From Immundisolibacterales bacterium (GTDB taxonomy: Bacteria; Pseudomonadota; Gammaproteobacteria; HK1): 64,000 nt of DNA. Below are positions 1 to 7,986 of this stretch, piece by piece. The stretch covers positions 1 to 64,000 of the forward strand of contig JAPOPW010000018.1 of NCBI GenBank assembly GCA_026712715.1, written 5' to 3'. Each line of letters begins with the position of its first letter. Position 1 is the first letter of the stretch. The translations under genes were made by a program, and so were the position numbers. The notes under the pieces are model-generated. The model was not told where the DNA came from, did not search any database, and saw nothing but the letters and a program-made list of their open reading frames with translations.

Positions 1-249
1 CCAACCGGGCGCGGCGCTGCTGAACCCCATCGGACCGCTCCGCGACCGCCAAAAGCCGCTCGACACCCTCTCCTCGCCGTCAACAGCGAGCTCACGCAAT
101 CAATCGGCTCATCTTCAAACCTAACAAGGATCATCCCTGGGGCGGAAGGTGTGCTTCAGCCTAAAGCCCGCGGTGATCGTGGACCATGGCAGCTAGTGAA
201 GTAACTGGAATTTGGCAGAGTCAAGTATGTAGTTCCCTCCGGTCACCGG
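1..249. other. left-edge stretch, no supported gene
   Basis: This lies beyond the 3' end of the minus-strand hydrolase at 250. A frame open from the left edge (base 2) runs to a TAA at 122-124 and could be the tail of a gene outside the window, but the roughly 40 residues carry no motif I recognise. Base composition is slightly less GC-biased than in the neighbouring genes, as expected of non-coding DNA. I see no hairpin followed by a T-run, no tRNA and no insertion-sequence end. Confidence 0.3.
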
Positions 250-1551
250 TCAGGTGCGGTCCGCGAGGGCGGCGATGGCGGCGGCGAGCACTTTCGTCCC
301 CTCGCCGAAGTCCGCAAGCTCCATCTCCTCGTCCGGGTTGTGGCTTCCGTGGGCGTTGCGCACGAGCACCATCGCGGAAGGGATTCCGGCCCGGGCGAAG
401 ATCGACGCGTCGTGGCCGACGGTGGCGAACTCGCGCACGGGTAGCCCGAGCGCCGTGCAGGTGTCCCGGAGCGCCGCGCGAAGATGCGCATCGAGCGGGG
501 TCGGGTCGGAGCCGACGCACTCGCCGAGCTCGAACTCCACCCGGCGCTCGCGGCCGATCCTCTCGGCGAGGGTGCGCGCCCGGTCGCGGCACTCGTCGAG
601 GAACGTCTTCGTGGTGCCGCCGAAGTTGAGGGTGAAGTCGCATCGCCCCGGCACCTTGGTCATGGCGTGGTGGGCGGGGTCGGTGAAGAGCCTTCCGACC
701 GTGAACACGGTATCCGGTACCCCTTCCCGCTCCCGCTCGATCCAGAGCTCGTCCAGGGTGCGGAGGAGCTCGACTACCGCGAGGGCGGCGTCGTGGCGCC
801 ACTCGCGCGGCGTCGCCCCCGAATGCCCGTACCGTCCGGTGCAGCGGGCGTAGGGAAAGCGGACGTTGCCGCGGATGGTGGTCGGGATGCCGACGGGGAG
901 GCCCTCGCCGACGAGCACCGGCCCCTGCTCGATGTGGAGCTCGAGGAAGGCCCGGGTATTGGCTGAAGATACGACGGGTTCGCGGGTGGAGCGGAGCGCC
1001 TCGACGTCCACCCCGACCTCGGCCATGTGCTCGGCGAGGGTCCGGCCGGTGTCGTCGCGGCGGAGCCGTTCGAGCTCGTCGAGCGGGAGGGTGCCGACCG
1101 CGAGCCGGCTGCCGACGTACGCGATCCCGTACCACACGCTCTCCTCGCCCCGAAGGCCGGCCACCGTCACGTCGCAGCCGGGCGCGACCCCGGCATCGCG
1201 AAATGCGGCGCAGGCGACGAGCCCGGCGATCACGCCCGCGAGCCCGTCGTAGTGGCCTCCGGTCGGGACCGAGTCGAGGTGCGAGCCGGTGAGCACCCCG
1301 CGCGCTCCCCGGTCCGCGCCCGGCAGGGTGCAGCGGAGGTTTCCGGCGAGGTCGTACCCCACCTCGAGCCCGAGGTCGCGGGCGGACTCGGCGATGATCC
1401 GGGCCGCGCCGGCATCCTCCGAGCTCCACGCGGGGCGGGTCACTCCGACGGAGTCCGCGGTCTCCGCGCGGATGGAGTCGAACAGCCGTTCGGCGAAGGG
1501 GAGGCGCGCCTCGACGGCGGCGGCCAGACGGTCCGATCCCGGTGCGGTCAC
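250..1551 (-). CDS. M20-family hydrolase, N-carbamoyl-amino-acid hydrolase / allantoate amidohydrolase type
   Basis: The 433-aa product matches the M20 carbamoylase group, which hydrolyses N-carbamoyl amino acids or allantoate and releases ammonia and CO2. Metal-site residues are visible: H91 in GSHLDSVPTGG, D102 in HYDG and the acidic pair E136-E137 in RGEES. A further conserved LELHIEQGP block and a C-terminal VGHDASIFA block with another histidine are present. Length is normal for the family. The start is GTG at 1551. Exact substrate cannot be read from sequence. A hydantoinase B and a nitrilase-family hydrolase elsewhere in the window fit an N-carbamoyl or ureide theme. It is likely cytoplasmic, since no signal peptide is seen. 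Confidence 0.85.
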   Translation of the reverse strand: MTAPGSDRLAAAVEARLPFAERLFDSIRAETADSVGVTRPAWSSEDAGAARIIAESARDLGLEVGYDLAGNLRCTLPGADRGARGVLTGSHLDSVPTGGHYDGLAGVIAGLVACAAFRDAGVAPGCDVTVAGLRGEESVWYGIAYVGSRLAVGTLPLDELERLRRDDTGRTLAEHMAEVGVDVEALRSTREPVVSSANTRAFLELHIEQGPVLVGEGLPVGIPTTIRGNVRFPYARCTGRYGHSGATPREWRHDAALAVVELLRTLDELWIEREREGVPDTVFTVGRLFTDPAHHAMTKVPGRCDFTLNFGGTTKTFLDECRDRARTLAERIGRERRVEFELGECVGSDPTPLDAHLRAALRDTCTALGLPVREFATVGHDASIFARAGIPSAMVLVRNAHGSHNPDEEMELADFGEGTKVLAAAIAALADRT

Positions 1552-1696
1552 TGCCGCCGCCCCGCGAAGCGGAGGGGACCGGCCTTGCCGGGACGAGCCC
1601 GCGAACGACTTCGGGAAAGGGGGCGGCGGCCGGAAGGCGATCGGACCCGTTCGCCAGGCCGGCGGGAAAGATCGCGGGGCCGGAGCGAGCCCGGAT

Positions 1697-2698
1697 TCAT
1701 GGCGCGAACACCTCGAGGATCTCGTCGTAGTTGCGGCTGAGCGGGATCAGGACGAGCTGGTCGAGGCCTTCGCGCAGCCAGCGCCCCGCGCTCGCGACGC
1801 ACTCCTCGGGGGTGCCGTGGGCGATGAGGTCGCTCACCAGGGCGTCGTCGACGAGCGCCATCGCGTCCTCGACGCCGCCCGGCCGGGGAGGCCACCCCCC
1901 CATCACCGCCTTGATCTCGGCGAGCCGGTCGTCCGGGTAGGCGAGGGCCTTCGCGAAGTGCGGCTGCTGGCCGAGGTACTGGGTGACGAGCCGCTTGGCG
2001 TCGAACCGGGCCTTGTCCGGGTCGCGGTCCATGGAAATGTTGACGAGCTGGAGCTTCTCGATGTCGTCGAGGCGGCGCCCGGCGCGGGCGGCCCCCGCCG
2101 CCATGTGCTCGAGGGAGAGCCGGGTGTAGGAGGGCGGGAGGATCCCGTTGATGAGCGCCCCGTCCGCGACCTCGCCGGTGAGCTCCATCATCCGGGGCCC
2201 GGTCGGGCCGAGGAAGATCCGGACATCGGGGGGAACTCGCGGATCCCCGTGGCCGAGGTCGAGGGTGAGATCCCGCACCTTCACGAACTCGCCCTCGAAC
2301 GTCACCCCTTCCTCGAGCGCGAGCAGCCGCCGCAGCACCCCGACGTACTCGCGCATCTGGCTGACCGGCTTGGCCCGATCGATCCCCTGCTTCCACGCGA
2401 GGGGGTCCCAGTAGGCTCCGAGCCCGGCCCCGATGCGCCCCGGCGCGAGGTTCGAAAGGGTGGCGAAGCTCATCGCCATGAGGGCGGGGCCCCGGGTCCA
2501 GGTGTTGACGATCCCGGTGCCGAGGCGGATGCGGCGGGTCGTCGCGGCCATCGCCCCGAGGACCGAGAACGCATCGCGCGCGAGCCGGGTCTCGGTTACC
2601 CAGAGCGAGTCGTAGCCGAGCGCCTCGGCCTTCTGCGCGAGGCGGATCTGCTCGCCGACTCCGGGGCGATCCAGAAAGCCGAAGCCGATGGGATTCAT
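1697..2698 (-). CDS. luciferase-like (LLM class) flavin-dependent oxidoreductase
   Basis: This 333-aa protein has the hallmarks of the bacterial luciferase-like TIM-barrel superfamily, which uses FMN or F420: an N-terminal GFGFLDRPG strand, AEALGYDSLWVTET, then RIRLGTGIVN and LAPGRIGAGLGAYWDP. The start at ATG 2698 (MNPIGFGF) is chosen because the upstream open frame is a proline/arginine-rich extension without similarity. It reads in the same direction as the carbamoylase, about 145 bp upstream of it, so the two may be co-transcribed. It is divergent from a second LLM gene. Cofactor and substrate are unknown; related proteins are often annotated as F420-dependent, and no F420 biosynthesis gene is in the window. 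Confidence 0.85.
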   Translation of the reverse strand: MNPIGFGFLDRPGVGEQIRLAQKAEALGYDSLWVTETRLARDAFSVLGAMAATTRRIRLGTGIVNTWTRGPALMAMSFATLSNLAPGRIGAGLGAYWDPLAWKQGIDRAKPVSQMREYVGVLRRLLALEEGVTFEGEFVKVRDLTLDLGHGDPRVPPDVRIFLGPTGPRMMELTGEVADGALINGILPPSYTRLSLEHMAAGAARAGRRLDDIEKLQLVNISMDRDPDKARFDAKRLVTQYLGQQPHFAKALAYPDDRLAEIKAVMGGWPPRPGGVEDAMALVDDALVSDLIAHGTPEECVASAGRWLREGLDQLVLIPLSRNYDEILEVFAP

Positions 2699-3027
2699 GT
2701 CCGAAAAAGTGCTCCAAATGCAATCGTGGCGAGAGCGGCGGCGTCCCGGTTGCCGCCATGGGGGCCGGGCGATCCCGCCGGCCGGCGGCCGCCGCGCCGG
2801 CCGCGGCCCGCCGTGACGAGGCTCGTGGCGCCGCCGCGTCCGCGGGGACGTCGATCGCTCGCCCGTCTTCGCCACGCGGCACGGCGGAACTGCGGCCCGG
2901 CTCCCGTGGACCCAGACTATACTCCCAACCGTGGGCGGCTCGACTCGACCGCGCTCGCGCGCATCCCGCCGCCGCCCGCTTCGTTTCCTTCACGGCCGCG
3001 GCAGTTGCCCGGCGAGGACGGGCAGCA
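2699..3027. promoter_or_regulatory. divergent intergenic region between two LLM genes
   Basis: This 329-bp GC-rich spacer separates head-to-head LLM oxidoreductase genes. The only promoter-like element I can see is TATACT at 2918-2923 on the plus strand, about 105 bp before the downstream ATG. No convincing -35 element sits 16-18 bp upstream. I see no repeats or stable hairpin. The promoter reading is weak and is offered only as the most likely place for divergent transcription starts. Confidence 0.25.
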
Positions 3028-4020
3028 ATGTCGAGGATTGGTATCGCGTTCTCGGGCGGGCTCACCGCCTCGGAGATCGCGGACTGCGCCGAGCGGGCCG
3101 AAGCGCTCGGGTATGAATCGGTGTGGGTCGCGGAGGGGCACGGCGGCGATCAGTTCGCGATCCTCGCCGCGTGCGCGCTCCGGACCCGGCGCATCCGGCT
3201 CGGAACCGCCATCAGCAGCGTTTTCGTCCGGACCGCCCCCACCATCGCGATGGCCGCGGCCACCGTGGACGAGCTCTCCGGCGGGCGCTTCGTCCTCGGG
3301 CTCGGTTCCAGCCACCGGGTCCAGGTCGGGCCCGAGCACGGCGTCGAGTACGCGCGCCCCCTCGACCGGGTGCGGGAGACGGTGGCGGTGGTGCGCGCCC
3401 TGCTCCGCGACGGCGACGTGAGCCACGCCGGGGAAACGGTCCGGGTCGAGCGGTTCGAGCTCTGGTTCCGTCCGCACCGGGGGGACGTGCCGGTGTACCT
3501 CTCCGCCCTGTTTCCGAAGATGCTGGAGCTCTGCGGCGAGATCGCGGACGGGGTAATCCTCACCCGGAGCACTCTCGCGAGCGCCGCCGCCGCCCGCGCG
3601 CGGGTCGCGGCCGGCGCGGCCCGGGCGGGCCGCGACCCGGTCGCCATCGAGATCGCTTCCCTCTTTCCGGCGAGCGTGGCCCCGGACCGGGACGAGGCGC
3701 TCGCCGCCGCCCGACCCGGGCTCGCCTTCTACGCAGGCTTCTTTCCGCGCTACAACCGCCTCCTTGCGGAGAGCGGTTTCCCCGCCGAGGCGGCCGCGAT
3801 TGCGAAGGCGTGGTCCGAGGGAGATACGGCCGCCGCCACCCGGGCGGTGACCGACGAGATGCTCGCCGCGACCGGGATTGCGGGAACCCCGGCGGAATGC
3901 CGCGAACGGGTCGAGGCCTATCGCGACTCGGGGCTCGACCTCCCCATCATCAGCCCCTTCGCGCGCGGCGCCGGTGCGAAGGAGCGGTTTCTCGCCGCCA
4001 TCGAGGCGTGCGCCCCGTGA
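3028..4020 (+). CDS. luciferase-like (LLM class) flavin-dependent oxidoreductase
   Basis: The 330-aa product is a second luciferase-like TIM-barrel enzyme, only distantly similar to the one at 1697-2698. Typical blocks are MSRIGIAFSGG, AEALGYESVWVAEGHGG, RIRLGTAISSVF and LSGGRFVLGLGSSHRVQ. The C-terminal part carries the usual GTPAECRERVEAYRDSGLD segment. ATG 3028 is preferred, since the longer open frame upstream is a low-complexity Arg/Ala/Pro tract. It is followed on the same strand after 144 bp by an Old Yellow Enzyme homologue, so a shared flavin-based catabolic role is plausible. Substrate is not predictable. Confidence 0.87.
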   Translation: MSRIGIAFSGGLTASEIADCAERAEALGYESVWVAEGHGGDQFAILAACALRTRRIRLGTAISSVFVRTAPTIAMAAATVDELSGGRFVLGLGSSHRVQVGPEHGVEYARPLDRVRETVAVVRALLRDGDVSHAGETVRVERFELWFRPHRGDVPVYLSALFPKMLELCGEIADGVILTRSTLASAAAARARVAAGAARAGRDPVAIEIASLFPASVAPDRDEALAAARPGLAFYAGFFPRYNRLLAESGFPAEAAAIAKAWSEGDTAAATRAVTDEMLAATGIAGTPAECRERVEAYRDSGLDLPIISPFARGAGAKERFLAAIEACAP

Positions 4021-4164
4021 GGCGCATTCGTCCCGGCGGCGGCTCCCGCGCGCCGGCCCCCCGGCGGCCTCCCGGCGCATCGGTTCGACGGGATGCGCGC
4101 TCCGCGGCCTGCCACCGATGACGAATCCCCCGGCGCCGGTCCGCCCCGGCGGCAGGACCGTCCG

Positions 4165-5328
4165 GTGACCGTTTCGCGACCGACTTCGGCGCTCTTCTCC
4201 CCGTTCGAGCTCCGCGGTGCGCGCTTCCCCAACCGGGTGGTGGTCTCGCCGATGCAGATGTACCTCGCGCGCGAGGGAATGGCCAACGACTGGCACTTCC
4301 AGCATCTCGCGAAGTACGCGGTGGCGCGGGCGGGATGCGTCTTCACGGAGGTGCTGTGCGTCGAGCCCCGCGGCCGGAACACGCACTGGGACCTCGGAAT
4401 CTGGAGCGACGCGCAGGTGCCGCCGCTGGCCCGGATCCGCGCGTTCGTGGAGTCCTGCGGCGCGGTGCCCGCGGCGCAGATCGGGCACTGCGGCGGCAAG
4501 GCCTCCCGCCAGCGTCCGTTCGACGGACACGGCCCGCTCGGCGAGGCGGATGCGGCGCGCGGCGAGCCCCCGTGGACCCCCGTGGGGCCCATCGCGGAAC
4601 CCTCCGCCCCCGACTATCACCTACCCCATGAGCTGACCGTGGCGGAGATCGCCGCCATCGTGGACGCCTTCGCGGCGGGGGCGCGGCGGGGCGCCCGGGC
4701 GGGATTCCGCTTCCTGGAGGTGCACGCCGCGCACGGCTATCTCATCCACTCCTTCTACTCCCCGATCGGCAACCTGCGCCGGGACCGCTACGGTGGCGAC
4801 CGGCGCGGGCGCATGCGGCTCGCGCTCGAGATCGCGGAGGCGGTCCGCGGGGAATGGCCGGACGACCGTCCCCTCTCGTTCCGGCTCTCGTGCGTGGACG
4901 GGATGGAGGGCGGTTGGGAGATGGAGGACACCTTCGTTCTCGCCCGCGAGCTCGGGCGGCGCGGCGTGGACACCATCGACTGTTCGTCGCGCGGGATTCG
5001 CGGGGCCACCTCGCTCGCCAACCTCGAGGCGGCCCGCCGGCCGGCCCGGGCCGGGTACCAGGTTCCCTACGCGCAGGAGCTGCGCCGGGCGACCGGCATC
5101 CCGACGATGGCGGTCGGTCTCATCATCACCCCGGGCCAGGCGGAGCGGATCCTCGAACGCGGACAGGCGGACCTCGTTCTGCTCGCGCGCGAGGCCCTCT
5201 ACGACCCGCACTGGGTGCTGCACGCGGCCCGCGAGCTCGAACCGGAATCGGCCTGGGACCTGTGGCCGCCGTCGTGGGGCTGGTGGCTCGCCCAGCGCGA
5301 GCGCACCGGCGTCGAATTCGACGACTGA
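4165..5328 (+). CDS. NADH:flavin oxidoreductase, Old Yellow Enzyme family (YqjM-like)
   Basis: This FMN-dependent ene-reductase type TIM barrel shows LFSPFELRGARFPNRVVVSPM at the N-terminus, AAQIGHCGGKAS, the substrate-anchoring EVHAAHGYLIHSF with both histidines, RDRYGG, and a C-terminal phosphate-binding block ending in REALYDPHW. I chose GTG 4165 because AGGA lies 7 bp upstream; ATG 4093 would add 24 low-complexity residues. Most YqjM-type enzymes have a redox-tuning cysteine in the sequence SPMCMY. Here the equivalent is Gln (SPMQMY), so flavin tuning probably differs. The role may be reduction or demethylation of small substrates, as in related catabolic loci. Confidence 0.88.
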   Translation: MTVSRPTSALFSPFELRGARFPNRVVVSPMQMYLAREGMANDWHFQHLAKYAVARAGCVFTEVLCVEPRGRNTHWDLGIWSDAQVPPLARIRAFVESCGAVPAAQIGHCGGKASRQRPFDGHGPLGEADAARGEPPWTPVGPIAEPSAPDYHLPHELTVAEIAAIVDAFAAGARRGARAGFRFLEVHAAHGYLIHSFYSPIGNLRRDRYGGDRRGRMRLALEIAEAVRGEWPDDRPLSFRLSCVDGMEGGWEMEDTFVLARELGRRGVDTIDCSSRGIRGATSLANLEAARRPARAGYQVPYAQELRRATGIPTMAVGLIITPGQAERILERGQADLVLLAREALYDPHWVLHAARELEPESAWDLWPPSWGWWLAQRERTGVEFDD

Positions 5329-5394
5329 GCGGTCCGCCCCGGACCCGTCGCGCGCCGGCGAGGCGGCGCGGTTGCGGCGGCCCCGCGCTCCGGA

Positions 5395-7986
5395 TCAGGG
5401 AGGATTGGCGGCGACGCGCTGCACGGTGCCCGCGGCCAGCCAGCCGGAGGACCCGTCCGCCAACCGTACCCGGGACCAGGCGCCGCGGGACTCGAGGATG
5501 ATCACCTCGGCGCCGGCGGGCAGCTCCCGGGCGAGCGCGGGGGCCGCCCCCGCGCTGTCCGCGGAGCGAAGGGTCGTGTCGTCCGCCACGACCACCGCCT
5601 CTCCCGGATGCGGCCGCGACCCGAAGGCCGAGGCGATCGCGCCCGCCCACACCGCGAGGGCCGGCGCGACCAGGATCGCGAGTCCGCGCCGGCGGCCGAG
5701 GAACCGGCCCGCGAGCGCCAGGAGGGCCAGGGCGAACGCGCCCGCCGCGACGAGATGGAGCTGGGCCGGGTTGAGGAGCCCCTGCCAGAAGAGAAGGGAG
5801 TCGAGGGCGCTGCCGCCGGTCGGCGGGTGCGGCAGCCAGGCCGGCATCCGATCCCGCAGCCAGGCGAGGTTGGTACGGGAGCGGGCATCGTTCGGCATCG
5901 CCCGGAGGGCGCGGCGGTAGGCGAGGACGGCACGGCCCGCATCCTGGGCGCCGAGGGCCGCGTTCCCCCAGTCCGCCTGGACCCGGGCGGCGTCGGGGTT
6001 GGCCGCCGCGAACGGCCGGAACGCCTGCTCCGCGGCGCCGAAGAGACGCACCCGCCGCTCGCGGTCGGTCTGCGAGAGCGCCTCCGCGTACCGGGCGCGC
6101 GCCTCGGCGAGCTCCGTACCCGGCGTCGCCGCGGTCGCCATGGCCACCACGCCGGCCGCGGCCCCGCCGAGGACCACGAGTACCGCGGCGGTGGAAGCGG
6201 CGGGCCGCGGCGCTTCGCGGGCCCACGTCCGCACGACCGCCCGCACCTCGTCGATCAGGTCTCCCTCGATCGGGTCCCCGGCCGCCGCGGGGTCGAAGGC
6301 GCGGGTCTCCAGGCGTTCGAGGGCCGCGTTCGCGGCGGCCCGGTCCGCGCCGTGCAGACCCGCGAGCCGGCGTACCGCGGCGACGATGGCCGGAGCCGCC
6401 TCGCGGGCCGGCGCGGCGGAGGCGAGGGCGCGTTCCACCTCCCGGAATGCGGCTCGGATCTCGCGTTGCCGGGCGCGTTGCCGGCCGGTGCGGGCGAGCC
6501 ACCAGGCAATGAGTACGAGCAGCCCGGGGACCGCGTAGAGGAGGCCGAGAACGATCCGGAGGTCGCCCGCGCCCCACGGTCTCGCGAGGGTCTCGCGCGG
6601 GTCGCTGAGCGACATGTCGGCTCCGATGAGGGTGGCGATTCCGGCCGGCGCGCCGCTCGCCGGCACGTCGAGCGGTCGGCGGTCGGCGGCCGCCGCGAGC
6701 GCCGGTGCGGCCACCACGTCGCCGGCCCCGACGATCGCCGCGGCATCGACGGACAGGGCGACGGGCCGGCTCCGCGCCGTGCGGTACTCTCCCGCGGAGG
6801 GGTCGAACCAGGAGAACGCGAGTGGCGGGATCTCCTTCGCCTCCGCGCTCGTCACCCGCACCGTCACCGTGAAGACCTTGCCGTTCGTCTCCGTGTCGAT
6901 CCGGCCGGTGACGTCCCCGTCGGGGACGCTGAACTGCCCCGGCGGCAGCCCCCCCGGGCCGGCGAGCGGCGGGAGGGTCAGTCCTTCGAGGGTTCCGTCC
7001 CCCCGCACCCGGACGGTCAGCTCGACCGGGTCGCCGAGCGACACGACGGTGCGGCTCGCCTGCACGTCGATGGAAAAGCCACCGCCGATGGCGTTGACGA
7101 AGCTCGCCGGCCGGCCGGCGATCGGGAGGGGCCGCACGGCGAGGCGCCGGGCCCGGCCCTCGGCCCGGTAGAGACGGTACTGCGGGCGGCGGAATCCGAG
7201 CCGGTCGCGGGTCTCGCCGGTCTGGAGGCGGGCGACGACCCGCACCGGAGCCAGCTCGAACGACCCCGATCGGGCAAGGGTGATCCGGGCCGGAAAGCGG
7301 AAGCGCGTGAGCGTCCGATCGCGAATGACCTCCTCGCCGCGGTGCATCGGAAGCTCGACGTCCGAGGCGCCGGCGGCGAAGCGCACCGTGCGGCCGGTCC
7401 CTGGCGCCGCCTCGACCACCGCGCCCTCGAGGTCGAAGAGGGGCACCACGAACTCGAAGGTCTCGACGTTGCGGGCGAGCAGCCACTCCACCTCCGCATC
7501 GAAGGTCTCGCCCACGTACACGCCGTCTTCCGGCAGGTCCATGCGCACGATCATGTCCGGGGTGTCGGGGACCGCCGTCGCCTCGAAGGAGGCGGCCGAG
7601 GTCCGTGCCGAACGTCCTTCCTGCGCGATTTCGAGCGCCGGCACCTGATACGAGCCCTCCGCCGGGGCGTTCACCCTCCAGCGGTAGAGGAAGGTGACGT
7701 CGCGCTCTTCGGTGGTCCGGCCGTTGATGACCGTGATCCGCGTGGAGACGTTGGGGCTCACCCCGAGAAAGGTCACCGTCGCGCCATCGATGGCGAGTTC
7801 CGGGGCGGCCGGAGGCGGGTCCTCCGCGAAGCCCTTGGCGGTCAGGGTGAGGGTGAACGGCATGCCGGCGTGGATGGAAGGGGAATCCGCGGACAGCGAC
7901 ACGGTGGCCGCGGAGGCGAGCGCCGGCGCAAGCACCGCTGCGGCGAGCACCGCCGCGGCGAGGACGGCCGGCCGAACGAAGGTCAC
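5395..7986 (-). CDS. BatD-BatE-like fusion: oxygen-tolerance beta domains, TPR and SH3-like domain
   Basis: The 863-aa product starts with a signal peptide (alanine-rich, cleavage near ALASA), then the BatD-type beta-rich periplasmic region (roughly 25-450). A membrane helix follows at about 472-495 (IVLGLLYAVPGLLVLIAWW), then a second near 592-619. A TPR-like block (about 629-709, AVLAYRRALRAMPNDARS), two further hydrophobic helices and a C-terminal SH3-like domain (about 795-862, WSRVRLADGSSGWL) complete it. The tail is what a separate BatE supplies in other bacteria, so this looks like a fusion. The GTG start at 7986 overlaps the preceding stop as GTGA and has AAGGA just upstream. It probably works with the VWA proteins BatA and BatB in the envelope. 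Confidence 0.82.
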   Translation of the reverse strand: MTFVRPAVLAAAVLAAAVLAPALASAATVSLSADSPSIHAGMPFTLTLTAKGFAEDPPPAAPELAIDGATVTFLGVSPNVSTRITVINGRTTEERDVTFLYRWRVNAPAEGSYQVPALEIAQEGRSARTSAASFEATAVPDTPDMIVRMDLPEDGVYVGETFDAEVEWLLARNVETFEFVVPLFDLEGAVVEAAPGTGRTVRFAAGASDVELPMHRGEEVIRDRTLTRFRFPARITLARSGSFELAPVRVVARLQTGETRDRLGFRRPQYRLYRAEGRARRLAVRPLPIAGRPASFVNAIGGGFSIDVQASRTVVSLGDPVELTVRVRGDGTLEGLTLPPLAGPGGLPPGQFSVPDGDVTGRIDTETNGKVFTVTVRVTSAEAKEIPPLAFSWFDPSAGEYRTARSRPVALSVDAAAIVGAGDVVAAPALAAAADRRPLDVPASGAPAGIATLIGADMSLSDPRETLARPWGAGDLRIVLGLLYAVPGLLVLIAWWLARTGRQRARQREIRAAFREVERALASAAPAREAAPAIVAAVRRLAGLHGADRAAANAALERLETRAFDPAAAGDPIEGDLIDEVRAVVRTWAREAPRPAASTAAVLVVLGGAAAGVVAMATAATPGTELAEARARYAEALSQTDRERRVRLFGAAEQAFRPFAAANPDAARVQADWGNAALGAQDAGRAVLAYRRALRAMPNDARSRTNLAWLRDRMPAWLPHPPTGGSALDSLLFWQGLLNPAQLHLVAAGAFALALLALAGRFLGRRRGLAILVAPALAVWAGAIASAFGSRPHPGEAVVVADDTTLRSADSAGAAPALARELPAGAEVIILESRGAWSRVRLADGSSGWLAAGTVQRVAANPP

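Noticed and set aside
2-124. Tail of a gene entering from the left edge
   Set aside because: Only about 40 codons are visible with no motif; chance open frames are common in this GC-rich DNA.
2918-2923. Confident promoter for the plus-strand LLM gene from TATACT
   Set aside because: No -35 match at a normal spacing, so it is mentioned only as a weak candidate.
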